This document shows, one piece after another, positions 1-8,502 of a DNA stretch of 64,000 bases. The position numbers and the translations under genes were made by a program. The DNA comes from Maricaulis parjimensis (GTDB lineage: Bacteria > Pseudomonadota > Alphaproteobacteria > Caulobacterales > Maricaulaceae), in contig NZ_JADOTT010000003.1 of assembly GCF_016817355.1 (NCBI RefSeq), positions 1 to 64,000 of the forward strand, written 5' to 3'. Position 1 is the first letter of the stretch, and each line of letters opens with the position of its first letter. The notes under the pieces are model-generated. The model had not been told where the DNA came from and searched no databases. It worked only from the letters and a program-made list of their open reading frames with translations.

Positions 1-50
1 GCTGGGGCCAAACACGACATTTTCGGCATGCACCGCGTGCGGGGCGCTGG
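1..50 (-). repeat. 50-bp exact inverted copy of part of the M56-M23 gene
   Basis: The first 50 bases are, base for base, the reverse complement of positions 9652-9701, which encode the His/Pro-rich linker of the M56-M23 peptidase gene. Identity stops at position 51, next to a dispersed intergenic repeat, and the match reaches the left edge, so the duplicated segment may continue outside the window. It could be the start of a truncated second copy of the linker plus M23 domain on the minus strand, or a contig-end artefact. The identity itself is certain; its meaning is not. Confidence 0.85.
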
Positions 51-54
51 CCCT

Positions 55-208
55 CGTTGGGGAGGGGGACCGCGAAGCGGTGGAGGGGCCGCCGCACAGC
101 GTGCGGCGGTTGGCTGTCTGAAGACGGGCAGGCTTCGCCGCCTTCGGCGGCGCCCCATCGACCCGATGCTGCGCATCGGCCCACTTCCCCACGGGGTGGG
201 GAAGAAAA
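55..208 (-). repeat. Dispersed intergenic palindromic repeat, copy A (reverse orientation)
   Basis: Read on the minus strand this has the same plan as copies at 16771-16910 and 24931-25060. It opens with a hairpin of CTTCCCCA and TGGGGAAG, continues with GTGGGCCGATGC, a variable dinucleotide, then AGCATCGGGTCGA, and after a variable middle ends in a CCCCTCC segment, a small GCTTCGC hairpin and a final CCTCCCC block. The inner part of this copy also carries extra GCCGCC/GGCGGC hairpins. It is non-coding; apparent reading frames across it are by-products of its symmetry. Confidence 0.8.
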
Positions 209-243
209 AGAAAACCCCTCGCCCCTCTCTCTCGTTCGGACCT

Positions 244-280
244 AAAAGAAAAAACCCCGGTCCATCAAGGACCGGGGTTT
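244..280 (-). terminator. Rho-independent terminator of the predicted sRNA
   Basis: Perfect 12-bp stem (252-263 with 269-280), 5-nt loop, then TTTCTTTT on the minus strand. No protein gene on the minus strand lies upstream to use it, which is the main reason to suspect an RNA gene. Confidence 0.75.
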
Positions 281-438
281 GAAGTATGAAGCGGGCGGGG
301 TAGCCCGAATTAGATGGCGCCGGACCCATTCAAGGGGGAGGAGACGGGGTCCGGCGCGATGTCGCACGCCAATATGGGGAGGAGAGGGCGTGCGAAAACT
401 CAGAAGGGGATTTCTGAGGCGCAGCGTCTCCGCCGCGT
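244..438 (-). ncRNA. Predicted small RNA with two anti-Shine-Dalgarno loops
   Basis: On the minus strand four hairpins follow one another with no credible reading frame. Stem 399-405/412-418 (7 bp) has loop ATCCCC. Stem 362-370/387-395 (9 bp, perfect) has a loop containing CTCCTCCCC. Stem 317-327/347-357 (11 bp, perfect) has a loop containing CTCCTCCCCC. Stem 252-263/269-280 (12 bp, perfect) is followed by TTTCTTTT, a Rho-independent terminator. A weak -10-like TATAGA lies at 445-450, so the 5' end near 438 is a guess. CCUCCUCCC-type loops are known from several alphaproteobacterial trans-acting sRNA families, which base-pair with ribosome-binding sites; membership of any named family is inference. 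Confidence 0.65.
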
Positions 439-661
439 CGGGTGTCTATATGCTGCATCCGCGAAGGAAGCAGAAGGCCTATCGCATCATGTCAGTTATG
501 CGAAAATGCGGGCTCGCCACATTCTCGCCATGCATTCTCTTCGCATCCGCCGCAATGCGGCCGCGGTGGCAAAACGCTGCAAACCGTTGCGGCGGGGCTA
601 CCTTTTGTTAAGCGGACCACCCGACACCTCCCCGTTCGATTTGCACGGCTTTGGGGGCAAG

Positions 662-2065
662 ATGTTCAATTTCGGACGCGGCAATGCGGCTGTCGCCATG
701 ACGGACTGCGAAGAGGCGGAGACGGTGTCCAAGCCGGTGATGCAGCCTGTTGGTCACAATGGCTGGTCGCAGGATCTGATCCATGCCCTGCACGCCCTGG
801 AAGCGGGTGAGGTTCCGGCGATTGGCGATCTGCCGGCGGATATCGCTGCGGCGGTGGATTCCCTGTCTGAAAGCCTGAAGCTGCGCGACCGGTCCGGCCT
901 GTCCCGCGCGGTAAGCTTCTCCATGGAAGCCAGTGTCGCCATGGCCTCGGTTTCGCGCGCCACGGGCGATATCCGCGAGGTCGACCAGCGGGCCCAATCC
1001 ATGTCGGCGGCGATCGAGGAGCTGGATGCCTCCATCCGCCAGATCAGCGGATTGTCGGAAACGGCGTCCGGCACCTTGCGCGATGGCGTCGATGAGTCCG
1101 GCCAGGGGCTGGAGGATGTGAAACAGTCCGCCCAGCAGATGGAGCGGATCAGCGCGGCCTATCAGGACATTTCCAACCGGGTCGAGGCGCTGGATGCGGC
1201 CTCCCAGCAGATCTCCGAAATCCTCGAGACGATTTCCGCCATTGCCGGCCAGACCAATCTTCTCGCCCTGAATGCCACGATTGAAGCCGCCCGTGCGGGC
1301 GAGGCCGGGCGCGGTTTTGCCGTGGTGGCCGGTGAGGTGAAGGCTCTTTCGGCCCAGACCGAGAAAGCCACGGGCGATATCCGCGAGCGGATCGAGCGCC
1401 TGCATGGCGAGGTCGTGGGGATTGTCCACGCGGTCGACGGGTCCGTCGCCGCGGTGGACAAGGGCATGTCAGCGGCCGGCCGCGCCGCCGAAGGCGTGCA
1501 GAAGGGCGTCAGCTATGTCCAGGAGAGCGCCAGCCTGGTTGATGAGATCGCCAAGCTGATGAGCGAACAGGCCCAGGCCACGAGCGAGCTGGCCAATGGC
1601 GTCGCTGGTGTCGCCCAGGCCGCCCACAATGCCAGCGGCCGGACCGAGGAAGTCATCGAGGCCGTTGCGGCGTCCGAGCGCGTGGTCGAGCAGAGCTTTG
1701 CGGAATATGACGCGCGCACGATTGATGATTACGTGCTCTTCCGCGCCAAGTCGGACCATCTGATCTGGAAGAAGCGTCTCGCCGAGGTCCTGGTGGGCCG
1801 CGAAGCGATTGATCCGTCGGAGCTTGCGGATCACCACGCCTGCCGCCTGGGCAAATGGTATGACCAGGTCGAGGATGCCTCCCTGTTGGGGCATCCGGCC
1901 TTTGAGGCGCTGGAAGCACCGCACGCCCGTGTCCATGCAGAGGGCAAGGAAGCGGCCCGCTGCTGCAAGGCCGGCGACAAGCTGGGCGCCATGGCTGCCT
2001 ATGACCGGATGGACAAGGCGTCAGCCGAAGTAGTCAAGCTGCTGGATGCGCTGCTGAACCGCTAG
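662..2065 (+). CDS. Cytoplasmic methyl-accepting chemotaxis protein with C-terminal CZB zinc-binding domain
   Basis: A soluble chemoreceptor of 467 residues without signal peptide or membrane segments. The central signalling tip carries the typical [20 protein letters not shown] motif, flanked by long coiled-coil helices. The C-terminal domain has the CZB pattern: a histidine in the [13 protein letters not shown] helix, then [12 protein letters not shown], then [12 protein letters not shown], so zinc or zinc-linked redox sensing coupled to CheA is the likely role. I start at ATG 662, preceded by a GGGGG stretch; the frame stays open upstream to about 314 but that part has no recognisable domain and runs over an sRNA locus. 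The stop overlaps the stop of the convergent LysR gene within one CTAG. Confidence 0.9.
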   Translation: MFNFGRGNAAVAMTDCEEAETVSKPVMQPVGHNGWSQDLIHALHALEAGEVPAIGDLPADIAAAVDSLSESLKLRDRSGLSRAVSFSMEASVAMASVSRATGDIREVDQRAQSMSAAIEELDASIRQISGLSETASGTLRDGVDESGQGLEDVKQSAQQMERISAAYQDISNRVEALDAASQQISEILETISAIAGQTNLLALNATIEAARAGEAGRGFAVVAGEVKALSAQTEKATGDIRERIERLHGEVVGIVHAVDGSVAAVDKGMSAAGRAAEGVQKGVSYVQESASLVDEIAKLMSEQAQATSELANGVAGVAQAAHNASGRTEEVIEAVAASERVVEQSFAEYDARTIDDYVLFRAKSDHLIWKKRLAEVLVGREAIDPSELADHHACRLGKWYDQVEDASLLGHPAFEALEAPHARVHAEGKEAARCCKAGDKLGAMAAYDRMDKASAEVVKLLDALLNR

Positions 2066-2955
2066 CTCTCCCAGCGCCGGGCCTGTTCGATCAGGAAGTC
2101 GCGGAAGGCGACGATCCGGCGCGAACCGCGCAGCTCGCTGGGATAGACGAAATAGACCTCGAAATCGGGCCCTTCCACATCGGGAAGGATCTCGACCAGA
2201 TTGGCATTCTCGCGCGCGACATAATCGGGCAGGGCGGCGACGCCCATGCCCGCCTCCACAGCTTTCATCACGCCATAGATCGTATTCACTTCGATCACGG
2301 CCGGGCGCGGGGCCTCGCCTTCGGGGCGGCCGACCTTGGCGGCCCAGTCCAGGCCCGGGATCGGAGCCAGTTGTGGCGGGCCGTAATGGATGATCGGGTG
2401 ATCATCGAGGTCTTCCGGCGTTTGCGGCGTGCCATGCTTTTCCAGATAGTCATGGCTGGCATAGAGGTGCTGGCGCACGGACATCAGCTTGCGCTGGACC
2501 AGGTCATTCTGGGTGGAGGGCCAGGGGCGGATGCCGACCTCGGCTTCCAGCCCGGCGAGATCCAGCTCGTGATCGTCCAGCATCAGGCGGATGCGGATGC
2601 CGGGATACTGGATGTGAAACTCTTCCAGCCGGCGAGCCAGCCAGATCGCGCCGAGCGCGGTGGGGGCTGTGACCTTCAACTCGCCGGAGGGCTCATCGCG
2701 GGCATCGTGCACGCGGGCCTCGGCGATGGCGACCTTGCCATGGATCTCGTGGGCTGCCTCGTAGAGGAGATTGCCCGGCTCGGTGGGGATCAGGCCGCGC
2801 GCATGGCGGTGGAAGAGGGTGACGCCGAGATCATCTTCCAGGGCGGCAATCTGGCGCGATACGGCCGATTGCGACAGGCCCAGCATTTCGGCGGCCTTGG
2901 TGAGTGAGCCGGCCATTGCGGCGGCGTGGAAGGTTTTCAGCTTGTCCCAGTCCAT
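2062..2955 (-). CDS. LysR family transcriptional regulator
   Basis: A 297-residue LysR regulator. Residues 1-60 form the winged helix-turn-helix ([20 protein letters not shown]), and about 90-290 the periplasmic-binding-protein-like effector domain ([20 protein letters not shown] onward). The start at 2955 ([10 protein letters not shown]) is preceded by a G-rich ribosome site and removes an unconvincing 31-residue extension. The aldo/keto reductase gene lies 125 bp upstream on the same strand but a hairpin separates them, so this gene probably has its own promoter. The target is unknown; the neighbouring reductase is one candidate. It converges with the chemoreceptor gene through a shared CTAG. 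Confidence 0.92.
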   Translation of the reverse strand: MDWDKLKTFHAAAMAGSLTKAAEMLGLSQSAVSRQIAALEDDLGVTLFHRHARGLIPTEPGNLLYEAAHEIHGKVAIAEARVHDARDEPSGELKVTAPTALGAIWLARRLEEFHIQYPGIRIRLMLDDHELDLAGLEAEVGIRPWPSTQNDLVQRKLMSVRQHLYASHDYLEKHGTPQTPEDLDDHPIIHYGPPQLAPIPGLDWAAKVGRPEGEAPRPAVIEVNTIYGVMKAVEAGMGVAALPDYVARENANLVEILPDVEGPDFEVYFVYPSELRGSRRIVAFRDFLIEQARRWES

Positions 2956-3032
2956 GGCCCCGCCCCCTGCCGGAATCAGATGAGTGGAGTGCCACTCTAT
3001 CGGCATACGGTCAAATCGCGAGACAGAAATGC

Positions 3033-3062
3033 GCAAGCCGGCCCTCACCGGGGCCGGCTTGC
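3033..3062 (-). terminator. Hairpin terminator after the aldo/keto reductase gene
   Basis: Perfect 12-bp inverted repeat (3033-3044 with 3051-3062), 6-nt loop, followed on the minus strand by GCATTTCTGTCT, only a weak U-tract. It lies 18 bp downstream of the reductase stop. Confidence 0.6.
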
Positions 3063-3080
3063 CAACGCCAGGGGGAGGAA

Positions 3081-4073
3081 TCAGGCGTTGATATTGGCCG
3101 AACGCGCGGAGGGATAACGCGCACCGCTGACCTTGTCGGCCAGGGCGTTGAGGCGTTCGGTCTGGTTGTCGGTGAGCCGCAATTCCAGCGCACCGAGATT
3201 GGTTTCCAGATTGGCCAGCTTGGTTGTGCCCGGAATGGTGAGGATGTCCTCGCCGCGGCCCAGAACCCAGGCCAGGGCCACTTGTGACGGCGTGGCGCCG
3301 AGCGCGTCGGCAACGGCCTTCACTTCCTCGACGAGGTCGAGATTGGCTTCATAGGCGCCTTCGGCAAAGCGCGGCTGGAACTGGCCGCGGCGGAAATCGC
3401 CATCGGCGGGTTTGTGGTCGCGGGTGAAGGCACCGGTCAGCATGCCCCGGCCCAGCGGGGAATAGGCCACCAGGGAGGCGCCGATCTCACGCACGCCGCC
3501 GAGCTGGGTGTCTTCGATATCGCGGCTGAAGATGGAATATTCTGACTGCAGGGCGGCGATGGGATGGACGGCGTTCGCCTTCACCAGAGTGGCACCGGAG
3601 GCTTCCGACAGGCCCAGGGCGCGGACCTTGCCCTCATCCACCAGTTTGGCCATCGCGCCGACGGTTTCCTCGATCGGCGTGTCGAGGTCGACGCGGTGGA
3701 GATAGTAGAGGTCGATATAATCGGTGCGCAGATGCTTGAGCGATTGCTCGACCGCGCGGCGCATATTCTTTTCCGAACCGTCGACACCGGTCATGGCACC
3801 GGTCTTGGGATCGCGTGTGGGGCCGAACTTGGTGGCGATGATCACCTTGTCGCGGCGATCATGGAAAGCTTCACCCAGCAGGCGCTCATTGGCGCCCATG
3901 CCGTAAAGCTCGGCCGTGTCGAAGTGATTGACGCCTTCATCAATGGCGGAATGAAGCAGGCTGACACCTGCTTCAACCGTCACCGCCGGGCCATAGAATT
4001 CCGACAGGCCCATACAGCCCAGACCGACCGGATTCACAAACAGGCCGGAATGGCCGATTTCTCGCTTGATCAT
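3081..4073 (-). CDS. Aldo/keto reductase
   Basis: NADPH-dependent carbonyl reductase of the (beta/alpha)8 AKR superfamily, 330 residues, cytoplasmic. The catalytic tetrad is visible: Asp and Tyr in FDTAELYGMGANE, Lys in VIIATKFGP, His in YYLHRVD. The N-terminal MIKREIGHSGLFVNPVGLGC and the overall length match the AKR11/YajO-like branch. The start at 4073 has GGGAGAG upstream; a longer frame to 4145 lacks conserved sequence. The physiological substrate cannot be read from sequence; oxidative or aldehyde stress is typical for the group. Confidence 0.9.
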   Translation of the reverse strand: MIKREIGHSGLFVNPVGLGCMGLSEFYGPAVTVEAGVSLLHSAIDEGVNHFDTAELYGMGANERLLGEAFHDRRDKVIIATKFGPTRDPKTGAMTGVDGSEKNMRRAVEQSLKHLRTDYIDLYYLHRVDLDTPIEETVGAMAKLVDEGKVRALGLSEASGATLVKANAVHPIAALQSEYSIFSRDIEDTQLGGVREIGASLVAYSPLGRGMLTGAFTRDHKPADGDFRRGQFQPRFAEGAYEANLDLVEEVKAVADALGATPSQVALAWVLGRGEDILTIPGTTKLANLETNLGALELRLTDNQTERLNALADKVSGARYPSARSANINA

Positions 4074-4203
4074 GTGTCTCTCTCCCGATGCGGGACGGCT
4101 TCTGACGAGCCATCTCCTATTCAGTATGGAGACACAGGATAGCATTTATCCCGCTTCGGGGATAATTCGAAAATTTGGTATGCCCATGCGTGGGTGTGTA
4201 ATG

Positions 4204-5388
4204 CTACCGATCGTCGTTGCTGGACTGGCTATCCGCCGTGTCAGCCGGACGCTCATCCGGGTCCACGGTCGGCAGATCCACGGTGAAGACCTCACCATAG
4301 CGGCCCTCTTCCAGAAGCTCGATCCGGCGTTCCTGGACCGCATTGAGCAGCATCAGCGCATTGGTCGGCAGGTTGGAGGAGCAGCTGGCGGGAATGGCGT
4401 CGCGAGAGCCCAGATTGCCTTCCGGCGCGCTGGAATACATCGTCGTATGCCCGCCCGGGCCGGTGCAGCGCGAGGAGCCATTGATGAGGTCGGCAATATG
4501 CCATTCCTCGACATCGGCCCGCACGGGGCGGTTGCCGGCAAGCTGTTCAGCGGTTTCCTCATTCGCATAGGTGCGAAGATGGGCGCGCAGATCGGCCTCG
4601 AAATTCTCGAACAGATAGGGCGCAGCCTCGTCATAGATGTGCGAGACACGCAGCGCGCTGCGGGACACTTCGACGCCGCGCAGGGAGTTCACGAACTCGT
4701 TCGCATTGCGGTCCAGCTGACGCCAGATCTGGTTGCCGTCAAAGGCGTCGCGCGCCAGTTCCGGGCCGCCAATGGCCCCATTGAAGAAGCCGTAGATGAC
4801 CCGCGGATCGTCCCAATTCTCATAGACGATGCGGATGCGGATATCGTTCAGGCTGAGCGGGACGCCGGCGACCGTGAGGATTTTGGCCTCGAACAGGTCG
4901 TCGCGCGTGCCGTGCGCATTCTGGCGGTTCACATAGGTGAAGGGGTAGTTGAGCATGACCTGCTCGACCACGGCCACATTGTGGAGGTTCATCCAGTAGG
5001 CGAGCTGTTCATCGCGCGGCAGGGAGGCCAGGTCGATCTGTTCCGGCAGGGCTTCCAGATCCCGGCGATAATCCGAGATGGCCGCTTTGTACTCGTCGGA
5101 CATGAGGTGATAGGCGATGCGGTTCGCTTCATAGCGATAGCGGGATTCATTGGCCGAAGAGACGCGCGAACCCGTCGAGATCGAGCGGCGGCGCTCCGGC
5201 TCACGATCCATGATCGGCACATTCAGCACGAAGTCATGCAGAAGGTCGGACCAGACGCCATAATCGACATGGCGCTGGGAGTCCTCATTGGACGCCTGGA
5301 ATTGCGGATAGGTGACCGGTGTGGATGCCAGGGCGCTCGTGCTGCCCAGCAGGGCGGCGGCGAGGCTGACCAAAAGTGCGCGTTTCAT
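4204..5388 (-). CDS. DUF547 domain-containing secreted protein
   Basis: 394 residues with a Sec signal peptide (MKRALLVSLAAALLGSTSALA). The region of about 120-260 matches DUF547: LAYWMNLHNVAVVEQVMLNY, a downstream FEAKILTVAGVPLSLNDIR block, and DDPRVIYGFFNGAIGGP. The family occurs in many proteobacteria and its biochemical role is not established. The C-terminus is acidic and polar (DERPADTADSQSSNDD). It is transcribed alone, with 130 bp to the reductase downstream. Confidence 0.85.
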   Translation of the reverse strand: MKRALLVSLAAALLGSTSALASTPVTYPQFQASNEDSQRHVDYGVWSDLLHDFVLNVPIMDREPERRRSISTGSRVSSANESRYRYEANRIAYHLMSDEYKAAISDYRRDLEALPEQIDLASLPRDEQLAYWMNLHNVAVVEQVMLNYPFTYVNRQNAHGTRDDLFEAKILTVAGVPLSLNDIRIRIVYENWDDPRVIYGFFNGAIGGPELARDAFDGNQIWRQLDRNANEFVNSLRGVEVSRSALRVSHIYDEAAPYLFENFEADLRAHLRTYANEETAEQLAGNRPVRADVEEWHIADLINGSSRCTGPGGHTTMYSSAPEGNLGSRDAIPASCSSNLPTNALMLLNAVQERRIELLEEGRYGEVFTVDLPTVDPDERPADTADSQSSNDDR

Positions 5389-5474
5389 ACTGTAACCCTC
5401 AAGCCTGTAGCTTGGACACGTCTAGAGTGTCTCATCTTGTAGCAAACTTACATCCGCATGACGCATCGGTAAGA

Positions 5475-5497
5475 GGGACGCTTTTTTCAGGCGTCCC
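5475..5497 (-). terminator. Possible terminator downstream of trxB
   Basis: Stem GGGACGC/GCGTCCC (5475-5481 with 5491-5497) about 35 bp past the trxB stop. There is no U-tract on the minus strand, so it may only be an mRNA-end hairpin. Confidence 0.35.
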
Positions 5498-5531
5498 CCC
5501 AATCTGATCCTGCTGCGGCGGATGTAGGGCG

Positions 5532-6476
5532 CTATTCCAGCCCGGCCAGATAACGCTCGGCTTCCAGAGCGGCCATGCAGCCCATGCCGGCCGCGGTGAC
5601 GGCCTGGCGGTAGACATCATCGGTGACGTCACCGGCGGCGAAGACGCCCGGAATCGCGGTCTTGGGCGTGCCGGCTTCCACCTCCAGATAACCGCCGTCC
5701 TTGGTCGGCAGCTGGTCGATGAAGAGTTCGGTGGCCGGGGCGTGGCCGATGGCGACAAAGAAGCCGTGGGCCGGGATGTCGGTCGTTTCGCCGGTCTTGA
5801 CGTTCTTCACACGGACGCCGGTGACGCCGGGCGGATCCATCTCGCCCAGGACTTCCTCGACGGCGCTGTCCCAGACGATCTCGACTTTTTCATTCTTGAA
5901 CAGGCGTTCCTGCATCACCTTCTCCGCGCGCAGGTTGTCGCGGCGGTGCACCAGGGTGACCTTGGAGGCGAAATTGGTGAGGAAGAGGGCTTCCTCCACG
6001 GCGGTATTGCCGCCGCCGACCACGACGACTTCCTTGCCGCGATAGAAGAACCCGTCACAGGTCGCGCAGGCGGAGACGCCAAAGCCCTGGAATTTCTGCT
6101 CGCTCTCCAGGCCCAGCCATTTGGCCTGGGCGCCGGTGGCGATGATCACACTGTCGGCGGTGTAGGTGGTGCCGCTATCGCCCTTGAGCACGAAGGGGCG
6201 CGTTTTGAGGTCGGCTTCGACGATGATGTCGGACACCATTTCCGTGCCGACCTTTTCGGCCTGTTCGCGCATCTGTTCCATCAGCCAGGGACCCTGGATG
6301 ACATCGGCGAAGCCGGGATAATTCTCGACTTCCGTGGTGATGGTCAGCTGGCCACCCGGCTGCAGGCCGGCGATCAGGACCGGTTCCAGCATCGCGCGGG
6401 CGGCATAGATGGCGGCGGTATAGCCGGCAGCGCCGGAGCCGATGATGATCAGGCGCGAGTGACGCGTCTCGGACAT
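5532..6476 (-). CDS. trxB: Thioredoxin-disulfide reductase
   Basis: FAD-dependent, NADPH-using reductase that keeps thioredoxin reduced in the cytoplasm. 314 residues, the normal size. Seen: FAD-binding GSGAAG at 13-18, redox-active CATC at 137-140 (SACATCDGFFY), the NADPH-binding GGGNTAVEEALFL region around 155, and the C-terminal FAD segment GVFAAGDVTDDVYRQAVTAA. The start MSETRHSRLIIIGSG is unambiguous. Downstream lies a 130-bp gap containing a possible hairpin; the phosphatase-like gene is upstream on the same strand at a distance of 106 bp. Confidence 0.97.
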   Translation of the reverse strand: MSETRHSRLIIIGSGAAGYTAAIYAARAMLEPVLIAGLQPGGQLTITTEVENYPGFADVIQGPWLMEQMREQAEKVGTEMVSDIIVEADLKTRPFVLKGDSGTTYTADSVIIATGAQAKWLGLESEQKFQGFGVSACATCDGFFYRGKEVVVVGGGNTAVEEALFLTNFASKVTLVHRRDNLRAEKVMQERLFKNEKVEIVWDSAVEEVLGEMDPPGVTGVRVKNVKTGETTDIPAHGFFVAIGHAPATELFIDQLPTKDGGYLEVEAGTPKTAIPGVFAAGDVTDDVYRQAVTAAGMGCMAALEAERYLAGLE

Positions 6477-6582
6477 GGTTTCACCTTTGATGTCTGGTCT
6501 GGCAGCGCGCGGTCGCGCCGGAGTTTGTGGGCCTTATATAGGGGCTTTCCCGCCCCGTGCAGGGCGGGCCGCAGCAAGCGGG

Positions 6583-7023
6583 CTATGCGGAATTGGCGGG
6601 GATGAGGGCGCGGACCATGGACGGGTCGGCCGGTCCGGGCCAGCCCATCGTCTCGAACGGGTTGCCGCCGGCCTGGCCGGTGGCGAGAAGATGCGCGGCG
6701 TAAAGGTGCGCCGAGCGGGTCCCGGTGCGGCAGTGCAGGACGATATTGCCCGGCTCGGTCTCCAGCAAATGCGCCAGTTCGGCGGTGTGGATCGGGTTGG
6801 CGCCATAGGGGCCGCCGATCGGCATTTCGACGTATTTCATGCCGCAGGCCTTCACTTCGGCGGCATGGTCGAAGGGAAGTTGGGCGATCTCTTCGGGCGT
6901 GCGCGAATTGATGACGAGTTTGACCCCGGCATCGGCCCAGGCGCGGATATCCGTGTCCATGGGCTGGCCGGCCAGCCAGATCCGGCCATGGCGGCAGACG
7001 ATATTGTTTCCTTCCGGTGCCAT
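6583..7023 (-). CDS. Dual-specificity phosphatase-like / TIGR01244-type sulfur transferase family protein
   Basis: 146-residue cytoplasmic protein with a Cys-based phosphatase loop HCRTGTRS at 97-104 (C98, R103). It carries the NSRTPEE and GPYGANPIHT features seen in the beta-lactamase-hydrolase-like/DUF442 phosphatase group, which has been linked to sulfide metabolism or to phosphatase activity depending on the member. The start codon overlaps the stop of the ELM1-like gene (TGATG), so the two are translationally coupled. Its substrate is not predictable. Confidence 0.75.
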   Translation of the reverse strand: MAPEGNNIVCRHGRIWLAGQPMDTDIRAWADAGVKLVINSRTPEEIAQLPFDHAAEVKACGMKYVEMPIGGPYGANPIHTAELAHLLETEPGNIVLHCRTGTRSAHLYAAHLLATGQAGGNPFETMGWPGPADPSMVRALIPANSA

Positions 7024-7994
7024 CAGGCAGTCTCCTCAATCCGTTTGGCGACCGCCGGTTGGTCGGCCCGCCAGCGCCGGATCAGGGCCTGGGCCATGCG
7101 GCCGGTCTCCGCGAGCGGCGCATAGGTCCAGCGATCCAGCCGGCCCAGATAGGGCCGTGTGATATCGCGTCCTTCCAGGGCGGCATGCAGGCGGGCGAAC
7201 TTGCCCGGATCCCCGGCCATGGGCAGGACGTAGACCGGCGCACCCGTCGCGCCAGCCTCCAGCAGCATATTGGTCGATTCCTCGGTCACGAAAATCCAGT
7301 CGGCCGCAGCGAGGAAGGCGAAATAGGGATTGGGGCCGTCACCGTCGAAGAACCAGACGCGCTCGCGATCGGCGAAGCGTTCGGCCAGGCGATCCCGGAT
7401 GGCGTCCGGCGTGCGGCGCGAGACGGTCAGCATCAGGCTGACATCCAGCGCGAGAAGGTCATCAAGCCGCTGTTCCAGATAGTCGGCGATCTGCGGTGTC
7501 ACCTTGAAGCGTTTGGAGGCGCCGCCGATCAGGACGGCGGCGCGTGGTGCGGGCAGGGCGTCGATCTGCGCGGCGAATTCGGCACGGCCTTCGTCCAGCT
7601 TGGCGCGGGAAATCCGGTTGGGCGAGCCGATCATCGAAATCGCATTGGGACGTTTCAGCCGGTCATGATCGGGCGCGATGATCAGGTCGAATTCGCCATA
7701 ATGGCCGCGCGGATCCTGGACATAGACAAAGAACGTGTCCGGGAAGATCCGGCGATGTTTGCGGGCCAGCGGGATGGCGGCGCGGCCGCAGCCGATCCAG
7801 ATGTCCGGATGCGAAGCGGCGGGCAGGGCCACAAGCCCGCCCTTGTGCACCACAACGCGCTCGATCTGGAAGACGCCGCCCAGAGCGTCTGACACGGCTT
7901 CGGCCAGGCCCAGGGCCTGATTCTCAATTCCGCGTCGTCCATCAGAGACAACCCAGATCGTGGGCGTATGGGGTTCGGCATTTGGCGTCGACAT
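7023..7994 (-). CDS. ELM1/DUF1022-like protein (mitochondrial fission ELM1 family)
   Basis: 323 residues. The N-terminus TIWVVSDGRRGIENQALGLA and later VLIGGASKRFKVTPQ and FVTEESTNMLLEAGATGAPV are characteristic of the ELM1 family, whose fold resembles GT-B glycosyltransferases. In plants ELM1 recruits a dynamin; the bacterial role is unknown, and an envelope glycan role is only a guess from the fold. I chose ATG 7994 (MSTPNAEPH) although no good ribosome site precedes it; the longer frame to 8099 would overlap the BlaI promoter. The stop overlaps the phosphatase start. Confidence 0.8.
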   Translation of the reverse strand: MSTPNAEPHTPTIWVVSDGRRGIENQALGLAEAVSDALGGVFQIERVVVHKGGLVALPAASHPDIWIGCGRAAIPLARKHRRIFPDTFFVYVQDPRGHYGEFDLIIAPDHDRLKRPNAISMIGSPNRISRAKLDEGRAEFAAQIDALPAPRAAVLIGGASKRFKVTPQIADYLEQRLDDLLALDVSLMLTVSRRTPDAIRDRLAERFADRERVWFFDGDGPNPYFAFLAAADWIFVTEESTNMLLEAGATGAPVYVLPMAGDPGKFARLHAALEGRDITRPYLGRLDRWTYAPLAETGRMAQALIRRWRADQPAVAKRIEETA

Positions 7995-8051
7995 GCACAG
8001 ACTTAGAAAGGCGTGCTGTCCCAGCGTCAAGACTGTGGCGGGGCCGGGGTG

Positions 8052-8080
8052 TTGACAGGGGCGTGTTACGTGTGTCACAT
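8052..8080 (+). promoter_or_regulatory. Candidate promoter of the blaI-like/M56 operon with overlapping dyad
   Basis: TTGACA at 8052-8057, 17-bp spacer, then TCACAT at 8075-8080 as a poor -10. The 9-bp palindrome TGTGTCACA (8071-8079) overlaps the -10 and is a plausible autoregulatory operator for the BlaI-type repressor. Confidence 0.4.
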
Positions 8081-8103
8081 GGTGCGACGTTTGTAGCAAC
8101 TGC

Positions 8104-8502
8104 GTGGTTCCTGTCGTGAGCTCTACACCGCCATCCCAAGCCGAACTGGCCGTTTTGAAACATTTGTGGGCACGCGGTCCGCAAAGCGCCCGGGAAGTCC
8201 AGGACGGGATCGCCGCGGCGACGGGCTGGTCCTATTCCACCACCCGCACCCTGCTGACCCGGATGACGGAGAAGGGCCTGATCCTGCGCAAGGATGTGCA
8301 CGGGCTTTCGGTCTTCGAGGCACAGGTCGAGAAAGTCTCCCTGATGAGCCGGATGATCCGCGACTTTGCGGCGAATGTTCTCGACATGGACGGCCCGCTG
8401 CCGGGCACGGCCTTCGCTGGCAGCAAACTCTTCTCCGAAGAGGAAGCCGAGGCCCTCAGCCGGCTGCTGGAAACCGGGCCGGATGAGGAGGCGGGCGCAT
8501 GA
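8104..8502 (+). CDS. BlaI/MecI/CopY family transcriptional repressor
   Basis: About 132 residues, GTG start at 8104 (a second in-frame GTG at 8116 is equally possible). Residues 10-80 give the BlaI winged helix: QAELAVLKHLWARGPQSARE and YSTTRTLLTRMTEKGLI. In BlaI/BlaR1 systems the repressor is inactivated on a signal from the membrane M56 protease encoded next to it. Here the downstream gene is such a protease and overlaps by ATGA, so a sensor-repressor pair is strongly implied. The inducer could be cell-wall damage or a beta-lactam; no beta-lactamase gene is nearby. Confidence 0.9.
   Translation: MVPVVSSTPPSQAELAVLKHLWARGPQSAREVQDGIAAATGWSYSTTRTLLTRMTEKGLILRKDVHGLSVFEAQVEKVSLMSRMIRDFAANVLDMDGPLPGTAFAGSKLFSEEEAEALSRLLETGPDEEAGA

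Noticed and set aside
314-661. 116-codon N-terminal extension of the chemoreceptor
   Set aside because: No domain or transmembrane sequence, crosses the predicted sRNA hairpins, and a better ribosome site lies before 662.
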